Assembly (NCBI GenBank): GCA_902532645.1
Contig: CACAIU010000007.1
Location: 1 to 35,383 of the forward strand
Origin: an uncultured Pelagibacteraceae bacterium
GTDB lineage: Bacteria; Pseudomonadota; Alphaproteobacteria; Pelagibacterales; Pelagibacteraceae
DNA length: 35,383 bases
Direction: 5' to 3'
Shown here: in pieces, positions 1 to 8,238 of the stretch
Numbering within the stretch: position 1 is the first letter of the stretch
Layout of the letters: the number at the start of each line of letters is the position of its first letter
The notes under the pieces: generated by a model
The model's input: the letters and a program-made list of their open reading frames with translations, nothing else
The model's database searches: none
Told to the model about the DNA's origin: nothing
Program-made: the position numbers and the translations under genes

Positions 1-89
1 AGATTGTCTGTTTTAAATTAGTTAATAAAAGGCATTTTCAACTAATAAGTGTTCTTAAATATTTAAAGAATCACTTAGTTTGGAACTAT

Positions 90-128
90 GAGGTGATGGA
101 GGGAGACTGAAATCACCTCTTTTTTTTT
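90..128 (+). terminator. Rho-independent terminator of an unseen + strand transcript
   Basis: An 8-bp perfect stem (GAGGTGAT at 90-97 pairs with ATCACCTC at 112-119) is followed directly by nine T residues. The T-run lies on the + strand side, so it ends a transcript coming from left of the window or starting in positions 1-89. It does not serve the minus-strand gene ending at 134. I see no gene in 1-89. Confidence 0.75.
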
Positions 129-133
129 GCTTT

Positions 134-919
134 TTATAATTTTAAGTATTCATAAAAAAATTTAATCGAAACCACTAAAAGAAAAATTCCAAAAAACTTA
201 CTAATTTTATTCTTATCAATACTGTGTACTGTTTTAGCTCCTATCCGAGCCATGAAAGTTGTAATTGGAATAAATATTAAAAATGCTGGTATATTTATAA
301 AACCAATACTTAGTGGAAGACTAGAATTTAAAAAACTTCCTGAAAGAAGAAATCCTATTGCTCCAAATAGAGCAATTAAAAATCCTATAGCTGCTGCACT
401 CCCTATAGCTTTATTTATTGAATAACCAAAAAACTTAAGAATAGGTACATTCATTACAGCTCCTCCTATACCCATAGGAGCAGATATAAACCCAACAAGA
501 AAACCAAGAATTACTTTTAAATGTAATTTCATTTTAACAATTATGTTTTGCTCCTTTTCTTTTATTAAAAGTAAGTAAATTCCTAAAAACAAGATCATTA
601 TAGAAAAAAATAAAACCAAAGATTTGGTTTTTAGAGAAGCTGCAAAAACAGTTCCAATAATCACTCCTAGTACAACAAAAAGACCATAATTCTTTACAAT
701 ATCAAAATCAACTGCTTTAAATTTATGATGTGTTAAAACTGAAACTGTAGAAGTTGGTATTATGATTGCAAAAGAAGTTCCAACAGCAAGATGCATTACA
801 TATTGAGGATCAATTTCTAGAGAACCAAAAATAAAATATAAAAAAGGAACAGTTATCAACCCTCCACCAATACCAAATAATCCAGCCACAAAACCTACTG
901 GAATAGCTGTTAAAGCCAT
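134..919 (-). CDS. TauE/SafE-family membrane exporter (DUF81)
   Basis: This is a predicted inner-membrane protein of 261 residues with about eight hydrophobic segments. The family diagnostic is an internal duplication of a glycine-rich motif. GLFGIGGGLITVP lies near residue 14 and APMGIGGAVMNVP near residue 147, each at the start of one half of the protein. Family members export sulfite or sulfoacetate, or move small sulfur-containing or organic anions; the substrate cannot be read from this sequence. The length is normal for the family. It is the last gene of a minus-strand run after rpoZ and dusA, separated from dusA by 40 nt, so co-transcription is possible but not shown. The first ATG gives a natural N-terminus that leads straight into the first membrane helix. 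Confidence 0.88.
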   Translation of the reverse strand: MALTAIPVGFVAGLFGIGGGLITVPFLYFIFGSLEIDPQYVMHLAVGTSFAIIIPTSTVSVLTHHKFKAVDFDIVKNYGLFVVLGVIIGTVFAASLKTKSLVLFFSIMILFLGIYLLLIKEKEQNIIVKMKLHLKVILGFLVGFISAPMGIGGAVMNVPILKFFGYSINKAIGSAAAIGFLIALFGAIGFLLSGSFLNSSLPLSIGFINIPAFLIFIPITTFMARIGAKTVHSIDKNKISKFFGIFLLVVSIKFFYEYLKL

Positions 920-959
920 TAATAAAATAATATAACTGTATTCGTTTGTTAGAATTGAA

Positions 960-1952
960 TTAAGCAGACTGTCCTACTCTAGTATCTACATTGTTATATT
1001 TAATTTTATCCATGATGTGATCAATTTTTTTCACATCAGCATCTCTCACACACATGTTTTCACTTAAATATCTTTTCCAATAACTTGCACCTGTTTGACC
1101 ATGAAATAAACCAAGAGTATGCCTCATTATTTGATTTAGTCTTGTTCCTTTTTTTAATTCTTCTTTAACATAAGGAATGAGTTGTTCAATCACATCTTGT
1201 CTGCTTGGCACATCTTCATTATTAAATATTTCTCTTTCAATATCTGCTAACAAATATGGGGTATGATAAGCGGCTCTTCCAATCATTACACCATCTGTTT
1301 TTTCTAAATGAGGCTTCATTTCATCTACTGAAGTTATTCCTCCATTAATAATGATCTCTTCATTAGGAAAATCTTTTTTTAATTTATAAACATATTCGTA
1401 TTTTAGAGGAGGAATATTTAAGTTTTGCTTAGGTGTAAATTTACCTAACATTGCTTTTCTTGCATGAATGATGAAAGTTTTAACTCCAGTTGCTTTTAAG
1501 GTAGTAATAAAACTATGTAAATTTTCATAATCTTCTACATCATCGTAACCAATTCTTGTTTTTATAGTTACTGGAAGTTTTGTAACTGATTGCATTTTAC
1601 TTAAACAATCTGCAACTAAATTTGGCTCTTTCATTAAACAAGCCCCAAATCTATTTTTTTCAACTTTTTTACTAGGACAACCTAAGTTTAGATTAATTTC
1701 ATCATAACCAAAATCTTCGCCTACTTTAGTGGCTTCAGCTAAAAGTTTTGGAGAAGAGCCTCCTAATTGAAGCGCTACAGGTTTCTCATTAATATTAAAC
1801 TCCAATAACTTTTTTTTATCTCCTCTATTTATAGCTTCATCGACTACCATCTCAGTGTAAAGAAGAGTGTTTTTGGATATCAATCTTAGAAAAAATCGTT
1901 CATGACGATCTGTGCAATCCATCATAGGAGCAACTGATACTTTCCTATTCAT
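960..1952 (-). CDS. dusA: tRNA-dihydrouridine synthase A
   Basis: A cytosolic FMN enzyme that reduces uridines in the tRNA D-loop (U20/U20a for the DusA subgroup) with NADPH. The N-terminus SVAPMMDCTDRHERFF is the typical DusA start. ALQLGG near residue 61, NLNLGCPS near 88-95 (with the catalytic Cys) and the glycine-rich phosphate-binding segments GGI and GVMIGRAAY are all present. The length of 330 residues and the C-terminal HTLGLFHGQ/WKRYLS region fit DusA rather than DusB or DusC. It lies 22 nt downstream of rpoZ on the same strand, so the two are probably co-transcribed. Confidence 0.95.
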   Translation of the reverse strand: MNRKVSVAPMMDCTDRHERFFLRLISKNTLLYTEMVVDEAINRGDKKKLLEFNINEKPVALQLGGSSPKLLAEATKVGEDFGYDEINLNLGCPSKKVEKNRFGACLMKEPNLVADCLSKMQSVTKLPVTIKTRIGYDDVEDYENLHSFITTLKATGVKTFIIHARKAMLGKFTPKQNLNIPPLKYEYVYKLKKDFPNEEIIINGGITSVDEMKPHLEKTDGVMIGRAAYHTPYLLADIEREIFNNEDVPSRQDVIEQLIPYVKEELKKGTRLNQIMRHTLGLFHGQTGASYWKRYLSENMCVRDADVKKIDHIMDKIKYNNVDTRVGQSA

Positions 1953-1974
1953 GGTATAACTTTATATTATTTTT

Positions 1975-2511
1975 TTATGAGTTTGAAGCTTCAGTGTCAT
2001 CTGAAGAAACGTCTGCTTCTTGATTTTCTGATTCTGATACTTCATCTAAAGAAACTTCTCCTTGCTCATTCATCGTTTCTTCTCCTACTGAATTATCAAC
2101 TTCTGCTGTAGCTGTTTCAGATAGCTCAGCCAAATCTTCTTTTGTTAATTGAATTTTTTCCGGAGTTTTTCTTGCTCTTTTAGATGGTAAAATTGGGGTA
2201 CCACTTTTTGAAATTTCACCTTTATATAGATTTTCAAAATCATCACCTATTTCTTCATCATCCTCAGCAGTATCGTCAACTTGCTCAACATGTTTTCTAA
2301 GTTTATAAACGGCGCTATCAGTTAAATCTGAAACTTTAATTTTTTCTTCAGCAATTTCTCTTAATGAAATAACCGTATTTTTATCGTTATCTCTATCAAT
2401 TGTTGGTTCTATTCCTGCATTAAGTTGAGTAGCTCTTTCTTTAGCAACAAGTACTAATTCGTAAGGACTCTCTACTTTATCAATACAATCTTCTACAGTA
2501 ACTCGTGCCAT
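1975..2511 (-). CDS. rpoZ: RNA polymerase omega subunit with an extended acidic C-terminal tail
   Basis: Omega binds the beta' subunit and assists RNA polymerase assembly. The first about 60 residues are classic omega: MARVTVEDCIDKV, then ELVLVAKERA, then a TIDRDNDKNTVISLREIAE block. After the omega domain the protein runs on to 178 residues. The tail is dominated by Glu, Asp, Ser and Thr (EDDEEIGDDFE, then repeated Glu/Ser-rich stretches to the end), with a short basic patch, KRARKTPEK, in the middle. Typical omegas are about 70-130 residues, so the tail is longer than usual. It looks disordered and its role is unknown. It heads a minus-strand series with dusA. Confidence 0.93.
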   Translation of the reverse strand: MARVTVEDCIDKVESPYELVLVAKERATQLNAGIEPTIDRDNDKNTVISLREIAEEKIKVSDLTDSAVYKLRKHVEQVDDTAEDDEEIGDDFENLYKGEISKSGTPILPSKRARKTPEKIQLTKEDLAELSETATAEVDNSVGEETMNEQGEVSLDEVSESENQEADVSSDDTEASNS

Positions 2512-2555
2512 GCGGAGTATCTACACAGTGAGTCTTTAAAAATCAAGGCCTATTT

Positions 2556-3761
2556 TTATAAATAATGAGGATTTAACTTATTTTTAACTAAATAAAGAAG
2601 AATAATTGATCCAAAGATATAAGTTCCTGAAACAACGGCTATGTCTTCAATTGAAAAACCAATATCAATCAGAAAGCCAAATAGAGCCGTACCAAATGCT
2701 GTTGAAAATACCATTAAAGCAGTTGTTAAGGCTTTTATAGATCCAATATATTTAACACCATAAATCTCAGCCCAAGTTGAGGAACCAAGTACGTTTGCCA
2801 AACCATTGGTGACACCAACTAAACCAAAAAATACAAAGGAAGAAATCGGTGCATTAAAATAGTAAAGAACTAAAGTACCAAAAAGAAGTGGGATATTCAT
2901 ATAGATTAATAATTTTCTACTTGAAAATTTATCAATTAAAAAACCAGATATAAAAAGAGTGATAACTGATAAAATAGAGTAAGCCATAAATGATTGGGCA
3001 ATCACATAGGGACCCCACTCTTTAGATGAGGATATAAAAGACTGATAAACAAAAGATCCTGTTGCAATCCATGGCATTGCTAACATCGTCATACAAATGA
3101 TGTAAAATCTATAATCTTTTAAGACTTCTATTCTTTTCCATTGTTTAATTTCTTTATTGTTCTCTTCAATTTTAGATTCTTCTCTAGTATCAAGTTTAAT
3201 CTCTTTTACTAAAATAAATGTTGCAGCAGGTAAAACTAATATAACCAAAATAGAAATTGAAACCCAAATATCTCTCCATTCTATAAAAGTTAATAAAAAA
3301 ACAATTAAGACTGGCATAACAAATTCGGCTAGTGACAATCCTAACCAACCTGTGCTTAAAGCTCTGCCTCTATTTTTTTCAAAAAAACGAGATATGGTTG
3401 TTGTAGCTGTATGACTTGATAATCCTTGTCCAGCTAAACGCATTAAAAAAATTCCTACAAATAGAAAAATAACTGATGAAATTTTTGAAAATATAAAACA
3501 GGAAGCTGACAAAAAAATTATTACATAAGATGCAAACTTTAATATATTTACATCATCAATTTTTTTTCCAATCCAAACTAAAACAATACTACTTAATAAA
3601 GTAGCTGATGCATAAATTGAGCCAAATTGTCCATGTGTAATTGATAAGGCGTCTCTTATACTAGAATTAAATAGGCCAAGAAAAAAACTCTGTCCAAAAC
3701 TTGAAAAAAATGTAAAGATAAATCCAAATACAATTACTTTTAAACTTAAACTTTTAAACAT
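2556..3761 (-). CDS. Major facilitator superfamily transporter
   Basis: A 401-residue integral membrane protein with a two-times-six helix layout. A central cytoplasmic loop rich in charged residues lies near 190-215 (DTREESKIEENNKEIKQWKR). The loop 2-3 signature appears as WIGKKIDDVNILKF near residue 63 and its second-half counterpart as GFLIDKFSSRKLL near 273. The N-terminal half resembles monocarboxylate/oxalate-formate-type MFS members, but I cannot name the substrate. It is transcribed divergently from the beta-hydroxyacid dehydrogenase at 3773, with only 11 nt between the two start codons. Both starts are well supported because each leads at once into a core element (membrane helix 1 here, the Rossmann loop there). 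Confidence 0.88.
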   Translation of the reverse strand: MFKSLSLKVIVFGFIFTFFSSFGQSFFLGLFNSSIRDALSITHGQFGSIYASATLLSSIVLVWIGKKIDDVNILKFASYVIIFLSASCFIFSKISSVIFLFVGIFLMRLAGQGLSSHTATTTISRFFEKNRGRALSTGWLGLSLAEFVMPVLIVFLLTFIEWRDIWVSISILVILVLPAATFILVKEIKLDTREESKIEENNKEIKQWKRIEVLKDYRFYIICMTMLAMPWIATGSFVYQSFISSSKEWGPYVIAQSFMAYSILSVITLFISGFLIDKFSSRKLLIYMNIPLLFGTLVLYYFNAPISSFVFFGLVGVTNGLANVLGSSTWAEIYGVKYIGSIKALTTALMVFSTAFGTALFGFLIDIGFSIEDIAVVSGTYIFGSIILLYLVKNKLNPHYL

Positions 3762-3772
3762 AGAAAAAAATT

Positions 3773-4648
3773 ATGACTTGTAATGTTGCTTTCATAGGTC
3801 TTGGGGTTATGGGCTACCCAATGGCTGGATATATATCAAAAGCCGGACACAATGTAACTGTTTTTAATAGAACTAAATCTAAAGCTGAAAAATGGATTGG
3901 TGAATATAAAGGTAAAATGGCCAATACACCTGCTGAGGCTGCAGATGGTGCTGATTTCATTTTTACATGTGTTGGTAATGATGATGATTTAAGAGAAGTA
4001 GCAACTGGAGAAAATGGATTATTTAACACAGCAAAATCTGGGTCTATTTTTATTGATAACTCAACTGTATCTGCAGAAGTATCAAGAGAATTAAATAAAA
4101 AAGCAAATGATAAAGGATTTAGTTTTTTAGATGCACCTATTTCTGGAGGGCAAGCTGGTGCTGAAGGCGGAATACTAACAGTAATGGTTGGTGGTGATGA
4201 AGAAGTTTTTAAAAAGGCTGAACCTATAATTGATTGTTATAGTAAAAAAGTAAAATTAATCGGTCCTTGTGGAAGTGGTCAATTAACAAAAATGATGAAC
4301 CAAATGTGTATTGCTGGAACAGTTCAAGGTTTATCTGAAGCAATTAATTTTGGAATAAATGCCGGTTTAGATATGGATAAAGTTATGGAAACTATATCTA
4401 AAGGTGCAGCACAATCTTGGCAGATGGAAAATAGATACCGAACTATGACTGATGATAAGTTTGATTATGGCTTTGCTATTGATTGGATGAGAAAAGATTT
4501 AAAAATTGCAATCGAAGAAGCAAAAAAAAATGGTTCACCTGTTCCAATAACAGAAATTATTGATGGTTATTATGCTGAGGTTCAAAAAATGGGTGGAAAT
4601 CGTTGGGATAGCTCAGGTTTGATTGCTCGATTAAAAAAGAAAAAATAA
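3773..4648 (+). CDS. NAD(P)-dependent beta-hydroxyacid dehydrogenase (3-hydroxyisobutyrate / tartronate semialdehyde reductase family)
   Basis: A cytosolic oxidoreductase of 291 residues, normal for the family. The Rossmann loop GLGVMGYPMAG (residues 9-19) is followed by FNRTKSKA, where the Asn-Arg after the second strand suggests NADP preference. The substrate signature DAPISGGQAGAEGG lies at 120-133, and the catalytic Lys173 with Asn177 sits in GSGQLTKMMNQ. Relatives reduce tartronate semialdehyde or succinate semialdehyde, or oxidise 3-hydroxyisobutyrate; the sequence alone does not decide between them. It begins a + strand operon: the next gene starts 5 nt after its stop and the third follows directly. 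The very short divergent spacing to the MFS gene means the promoter must overlap that gene. Confidence 0.9.
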   Translation: MTCNVAFIGLGVMGYPMAGYISKAGHNVTVFNRTKSKAEKWIGEYKGKMANTPAEAADGADFIFTCVGNDDDLREVATGENGLFNTAKSGSIFIDNSTVSAEVSRELNKKANDKGFSFLDAPISGGQAGAEGGILTVMVGGDEEVFKKAEPIIDCYSKKVKLIGPCGSGQLTKMMNQMCIAGTVQGLSEAINFGINAGLDMDKVMETISKGAAQSWQMENRYRTMTDDKFDYGFAIDWMRKDLKIAIEEAKKNGSPVPITEIIDGYYAEVQKMGGNRWDSSGLIARLKKKK

Positions 4649-4653
4649 TATTT

Positions 4654-5259
4654 GTGACGGATACAGTTCCTTATTACGAGGACTTTGCAGAGATCAAAAA
4701 GAAAATTTGGTCAATGTTGGATAATGCTGTCAAAGACAGGAGTTCACCATTTAGAATACCTGTATTTATTTGTGGGGATCAATCTGATTTAGATGGAAGA
4801 ATCGTAGTTTTAAGAAAATCTGATCAATCAAAGAATCTTGTTCAATACCATAGCGATATTAGATCAGATAAAATTGAAAAGTTGAAAGTAAATAAAAACG
4901 CCGCAATGTTGTTTTACGATAAAGATGAAAAAATTCAGGTTAGATTAAAAGTTGAATGCACGGTTAATCACAATAACGATGTAACTAAAGATTCTTGGTC
5001 TAAAACCCAGCATATAAGTAGAAAATGTTATTTAGTTGATAATGGACCTGGAACTGAGTCAGATCTACCAACCTCTGGACTAAAACCAGAATTAGATAAT
5101 TTTGACTATACAAAAGAACAAAGCGAAGAAGGTTATAAAAACTTTACTGTTATTCAGTGCAAGATTAAATCTATAGAATGGCTTTATTTAGCAGCTAAAG
5201 GCCACCGAAGAGCAAAGTTTAATTTAGAGAATAATAAAGATACTTGGTTAGTTCCATAG
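4654..5259 (+). CDS. Pyridoxamine 5'-phosphate oxidase-like FMN-binding protein
   Basis: A 201-residue protein with the split-barrel fold pattern of PNPOx relatives. DGRIVVLRKSDQ (about residues 49-60) and VQYHSDIRSDKIEKL (68-82) match the FMN-binding beta strands. AAMLFYDKDEKIQVRLK (93-109) is the second core region. The C-terminal EWLYLAAKGHRRAKF resembles the end of PNPOx proteins but is shortened, and the overall identity is too loose to call it PdxH. The start is GTG at 4654, 5 nt after the preceding stop; no in-frame ATG lies close enough to give the full fold. It could be a flavin reductase or an F420/FMN binder. Co-transcription with the dehydrogenase suggests a redox role, which is an inference. 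Confidence 0.75.
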   Translation: MTDTVPYYEDFAEIKKKIWSMLDNAVKDRSSPFRIPVFICGDQSDLDGRIVVLRKSDQSKNLVQYHSDIRSDKIEKLKVNKNAAMLFYDKDEKIQVRLKVECTVNHNNDVTKDSWSKTQHISRKCYLVDNGPGTESDLPTSGLKPELDNFDYTKEQSEEGYKNFTVIQCKIKSIEWLYLAAKGHRRAKFNLENNKDTWLVP

Positions 5260-5463
5260 ATGGTAACTGGATACATATTTACAGCATTTCTTATAATTTT
5301 AGGATTGGCTGTAATGAGATTTGGGAGTATTCATTTTAAAAAATTTAAAGAAGGTAAAACCAAAATTAAATCAAGATTAAGTGGACAATTATCTTTTTTA
5401 ATTTTATTCGTAATAATAATTGGATTGATAGTTTATTCAGTCAATGATCTCTTATTTAATTAA
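5260..5463 (+). CDS. Small two-helix membrane protein of unknown function
   Basis: A 67-residue protein whose ATG follows directly on the TAG stop of the previous gene, a strong sign of translational coupling. Two hydrophobic stretches (about residues 4-20 and 45-63) flank a strongly basic loop, KKFKEGKTKIKSR. This predicts a hairpin with the loop in the cytoplasm. I recognise no family. It is the last gene of the + strand trio and ends 8 nt before the convergent gene at 5472. Confidence 0.7.
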   Translation: MVTGYIFTAFLIILGLAVMRFGSIHFKKFKEGKTKIKSRLSGQLSFLILFVIIIGLIVYSVNDLLFN

Positions 5464-5471
5464 ATAAAATA

Positions 5472-6338
5472 TTATTTTTTCCACTTCTTAAACCAATCTT
5501 CTTTAGCATATTCGGTTAATTTGTAAGTACACCATTCATTTTTTCTACCTTTAAGTAATTTCTTATGAGTATATCTGGCTGGTATTTCATAATTTCCTGG
5601 TGGCTGACCTCTTTTATTTTGGCCTAATGCACATGCAATTTGTAAAGGATCGAATGGTGTTTCAGATGTTGGTGTTAAATAAACAGAGTCTTTTAAATCA
5701 GGACAGGTTGGATCTTTATGATCATAAACTGCTTTACCAAATTTTGTAGATAGATCATGACTAAGAATACCTGTGCTTAAATGAGCTCCGTCTTTAACTC
5801 CTTTGGTACAAGGCATAGCAAACCCATTACCATGCAGCAATTCATGGATTGAAATTTTTGTTATTTGGCCAGAGGCTCTTTTAATAAATAAATATCCATG
5901 ATGAGGTCCCATTTGACCTCCATCACCACTTGATGCGTCAGTAAAAGAAAAATACAATTTTTTAGGATTATTAAATCCTTGTTTTTGCAAATAATAATCT
6001 GGATAATTTACATTCCACCCACCTTTTCTTGCCTTACGATCCAATCTTGCGAATGAAATATCAAGCTTACCATCTTTTCGATAATCAAATTTTAATCTTT
6101 GCTTATCTCCAGTCATTTTGAAAAATAAATCATCTATTTTTTTAACTTCTTTTTCTATCCAACCGTTTATATCTCTTTCTTTATCTTTGGTTTTTTTTGC
6201 TAGAAGATAGATAAAATGGATTTGATAATCATCATTTACATCTGGTTGATCTTCAAAGAATCTACCTGGTTTATCATCAGAAGCAAAAATTGATGAACTA
6301 AATAGTGTAACAATTAAAATTAAAAATATTTTTTTCAT
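5472..6338 (-). CDS. Secreted putative zinc metalloprotease-like protein (HExxH)
   Basis: The 288-residue product starts with a clear Sec signal peptide (MKKIFLILIVTLFSSSIFAS, probable cleavage near residue 19-20). A zinc-binding HELLH motif sits at residues 165-169 and is followed by GNGF. This resembles the metzincin pattern, but position 175, where a third His or Asp is expected, is Met. His186 in KDGAHLS is an alternative third ligand. A Gly/His-rich SSGDGGQMGPHHG patch precedes the motif. I do not recognise a named family. The start codon overlaps the DUF1330 stop (ATGA), so it is the last gene of a four-gene operon. The product is likely periplasmic or extracellular. Confidence 0.7.
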   Translation of the reverse strand: MKKIFLILIVTLFSSSIFASDDKPGRFFEDQPDVNDDYQIHFIYLLAKKTKDKERDINGWIEKEVKKIDDLFFKMTGDKQRLKFDYRKDGKLDISFARLDRKARKGGWNVNYPDYYLQKQGFNNPKKLYFSFTDASSGDGGQMGPHHGYLFIKRASGQITKISIHELLHGNGFAMPCTKGVKDGAHLSTGILSHDLSTKFGKAVYDHKDPTCPDLKDSVYLTPTSETPFDPLQIACALGQNKRGQPPGNYEIPARYTHKKLLKGRKNEWCTYKLTEYAKEDWFKKWKK

Positions 6339-6637
6339 ACACCTTTAATAACTATATTTGTACCTTCAGAATTATCTAGTCTTATTTGTTTTATTGGTTT
6401 GTACTCTTCAGAATTATACCATTCTAATGCTTTTTCATAACTAGGAAACTTAAGAACGATAATTCGAGGGAATTTTGTTTCTCCTTCAAAGATTGTAAAT
6501 TCACCAGCTCTTACTAAAAATTCTCCACCAAATTTTTTTACAAGTGGGGTTACTTTTTCAACATACTCTTTGTAATTCTCGGGATTAGTTATTTTTAATT
6601 GAGCTATTACATATCCTGCTGGCATTTTTTTTCTCAT
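6335..6637 (-). CDS. DUF1330 domain protein
   Basis: A 100-residue dimeric alpha+beta barrel-type protein. MPAGYVIAQLKITNPENYKEY is the standard DUF1330 opening, followed by KFGGEFLVRAGE, FPRIIVLKFPSYEKALEWYNSEEY and a short end. The biochemical role of the family is not established. The ATG at 6637 overlaps the upstream TGA by four bases (ATGA) and the gene ends in the same way on the next one. A second ATG at 6625 (MPAGYV) would match the usual family N-terminus better, so the first four residues may not be made. Confidence 0.85.
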   Translation of the reverse strand: MRKKMPAGYVIAQLKITNPENYKEYVEKVTPLVKKFGGEFLVRAGEFTIFEGETKFPRIIVLKFPSYEKALEWYNSEEYKPIKQIRLDNSEGTNIVIKGV

Positions 6638-7707
6638 TTAACTCTTGATGCTATAAAATCTAATATTTGGGGATAATAAGAGTCGAAACACTCTCGATAT
6701 AACATATTATGACCTTTAGCTTTTTTCATCATCGCTTTTTTTTCTTTTTTATCTACTGGAATAAATTTTTTTGCGCTTCTGAGTTTCTTTTTTCCCTCTG
6801 GCCAAACTTCTTCCCATCCACCATGCATTCTAGGTAAATTTTCACAGAGCTTTCCATTAACTGATATTTCCTTACCATTTTTTGCATTATGACCTGGTAA
6901 TTTAATCATTTTTGCACCTGGTATGTCGCCTATCCATTTTAAATCTTGGTAACTTGCTTTCCAATCTTCACCCCCATCGACTGGACTTGAATAAATTATT
7001 GCATCGATTTTTTCAAATGTTTTCATTTCATCAATTAATGTTTTTCTAACAAGTCCACTTGGTCTTCTATCCCAACAATTAGGCATGTAAGAAATTGCAG
7101 CATTAAATGCATCAGGATATTTTCCTTCTAGTCTTAATGCATTCCACCCTCCACAAGAATGGCCTGATAAAAATATTTGATCTCGAGGGGTGCCTTTATC
7201 TGCAAAATAATTAATAATTTCTATAGTTCTTTTTTCCCTTAAATAGGTTGGGAAGTCATTTAAGACACACTCATGCCATTCTTGATGCCACGCACCCTTT
7301 AACTTCCACCCACAAGCATATCCAATTTCTTTACCTTTATAGGGATCATTTTTTTTATCTATCAAACTTCCATTCATCCATAATACAATTTCTTTTCCAT
7401 TTATTTTTTTTCCTGAAAGTTGCGGTGCCATAAGTTTTGCTAAATAAAGATCCCAGCCCGGACCCCAGCCTTTATTCCATCCCCAACCACCGTGATTATA
7501 TATAACGATAATTTTATCCCTTGGATTATCTATGTCTCTACCTTTTATAATTTTTAGTTTTTCACCTTCGTGCCAAACAAATGCATCAAAATTTTTAGGT
7601 TTTTCATAATTAGATGATTTAAATAATAAATATTCAACTTCTTTTGCAAATGAAATGTTAATAATTAGTAAATTAAAAAATATTATTAGTGTTAAAAATT
7701 TTCTCAT
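6634..7707 (-). CDS. Secreted alpha/beta hydrolase
   Basis: A 357-residue protein with a Sec signal peptide (hydrophobic residues 5-20, cleavage after about Ala21). The nucleophile elbow GHSCGGW lies at 182-188, with Ser184 as the likely nucleophile. An oxyanion-type NHGGWGWN lies near 71-78. A late His is expected near LPGHNAK or RMHGG. Cysteines in the mature part (YACGW, HECVLN, PNCWD, KLCENL, YRECFD) could form periplasmic disulfides. The substrate is not readable; esterase, dienelactone-hydrolase-like or acyl-hydrolase roles are all possible. Its ATG overlaps the stop of the carbonic-anhydrase-like gene by one base (TAATG). Confidence 0.8.
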   Translation of the reverse strand: MRKFLTLIIFFNLLIINISFAKEVEYLLFKSSNYEKPKNFDAFVWHEGEKLKIIKGRDIDNPRDKIIVIYNHGGWGWNKGWGPGWDLYLAKLMAPQLSGKKINGKEIVLWMNGSLIDKKNDPYKGKEIGYACGWKLKGAWHQEWHECVLNDFPTYLREKRTIEIINYFADKGTPRDQIFLSGHSCGGWNALRLEGKYPDAFNAAISYMPNCWDRRPSGLVRKTLIDEMKTFEKIDAIIYSSPVDGGEDWKASYQDLKWIGDIPGAKMIKLPGHNAKNGKEISVNGKLCENLPRMHGGWEEVWPEGKKKLRSAKKFIPVDKKEKKAMMKKAKGHNMLYRECFDSYYPQILDFIASRVK

Positions 7708-8219
7708 TAAAATATTGATTTAGAGTATTTTTTCCAATTGTCTTGATAATGTTTTGTGTTTTCAAATACTGCTTTTTTTTCTTCCTCTGAAACTTCTCTA
7801 ATAACTTTACCTGGTGAGCCAACAACCAAAGAGTTATCTGGTATAACTTTATTTTCTGTTATCAAAGCTTTCGCTCCAATGATGCAATTTTTTCCAATTT
7901 TTGCATTATTAAGTATGACAGCCCCTATACCAATCAAACTATTATCTCCAATAGTACATCCATGAAGCATAACTAAATGCCCAACAGTAACATTTTTTCC
8001 TACCTTTAAAGGACATCCAGGATCTGTGTGTAATACGCTTCCATCTTGTACATTAGATCCTTCACCAATATGAATATTTTCAATATCTCCTCTTAATACT
8101 GCATTAAACCAAATGCTTGTATTTTTTTCCAAAGTAACATCTCCAATTATTGTAGCATTCGGAGCTACCCAATTTTCGCCAGAGTTTTTTGGTTTTTTAT
8201 CTTTTAAATCATAAAACAT
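7707..8219 (-). CDS. Gamma-carbonic-anhydrase family protein (left-handed beta-helix)
   Basis: A 170-residue hexapeptide-repeat protein of the YrdA/PaaY/CaiE group. Turns of the left-handed helix are visible ([55 protein letters not shown]). The three expected zinc ligands are His64, His81 and His86, with the usual five-residue spacing of the last pair, and Arg43 in VLRGD is the conserved trimer-salt-bridge position. Many members lack measurable carbonic anhydrase activity, and some act as thioesterases. It is the first gene of the operon with the secreted hydrolases; the 19 nt before the divergent thioredoxin-like gene hold the promoters. Confidence 0.9.
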   Translation of the reverse strand: MFYDLKDKKPKNSGENWVAPNATIIGDVTLEKNTSIWFNAVLRGDIENIHIGEGSNVQDGSVLHTDPGCPLKVGKNVTVGHLVMLHGCTIGDNSLIGIGAVILNNAKIGKNCIIGAKALITENKVIPDNSLVVGSPGKVIREVSEEEKKAVFENTKHYQDNWKKYSKSIF

Positions 8220-8238
8220 AATCTATATATTTTACATT

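Noticed and set aside
1-89. Possible riboswitch or small RNA before the terminator at 90-128
   Set aside because: I could not match the sequence to any riboswitch core with confidence, and the upstream gene is outside the window.
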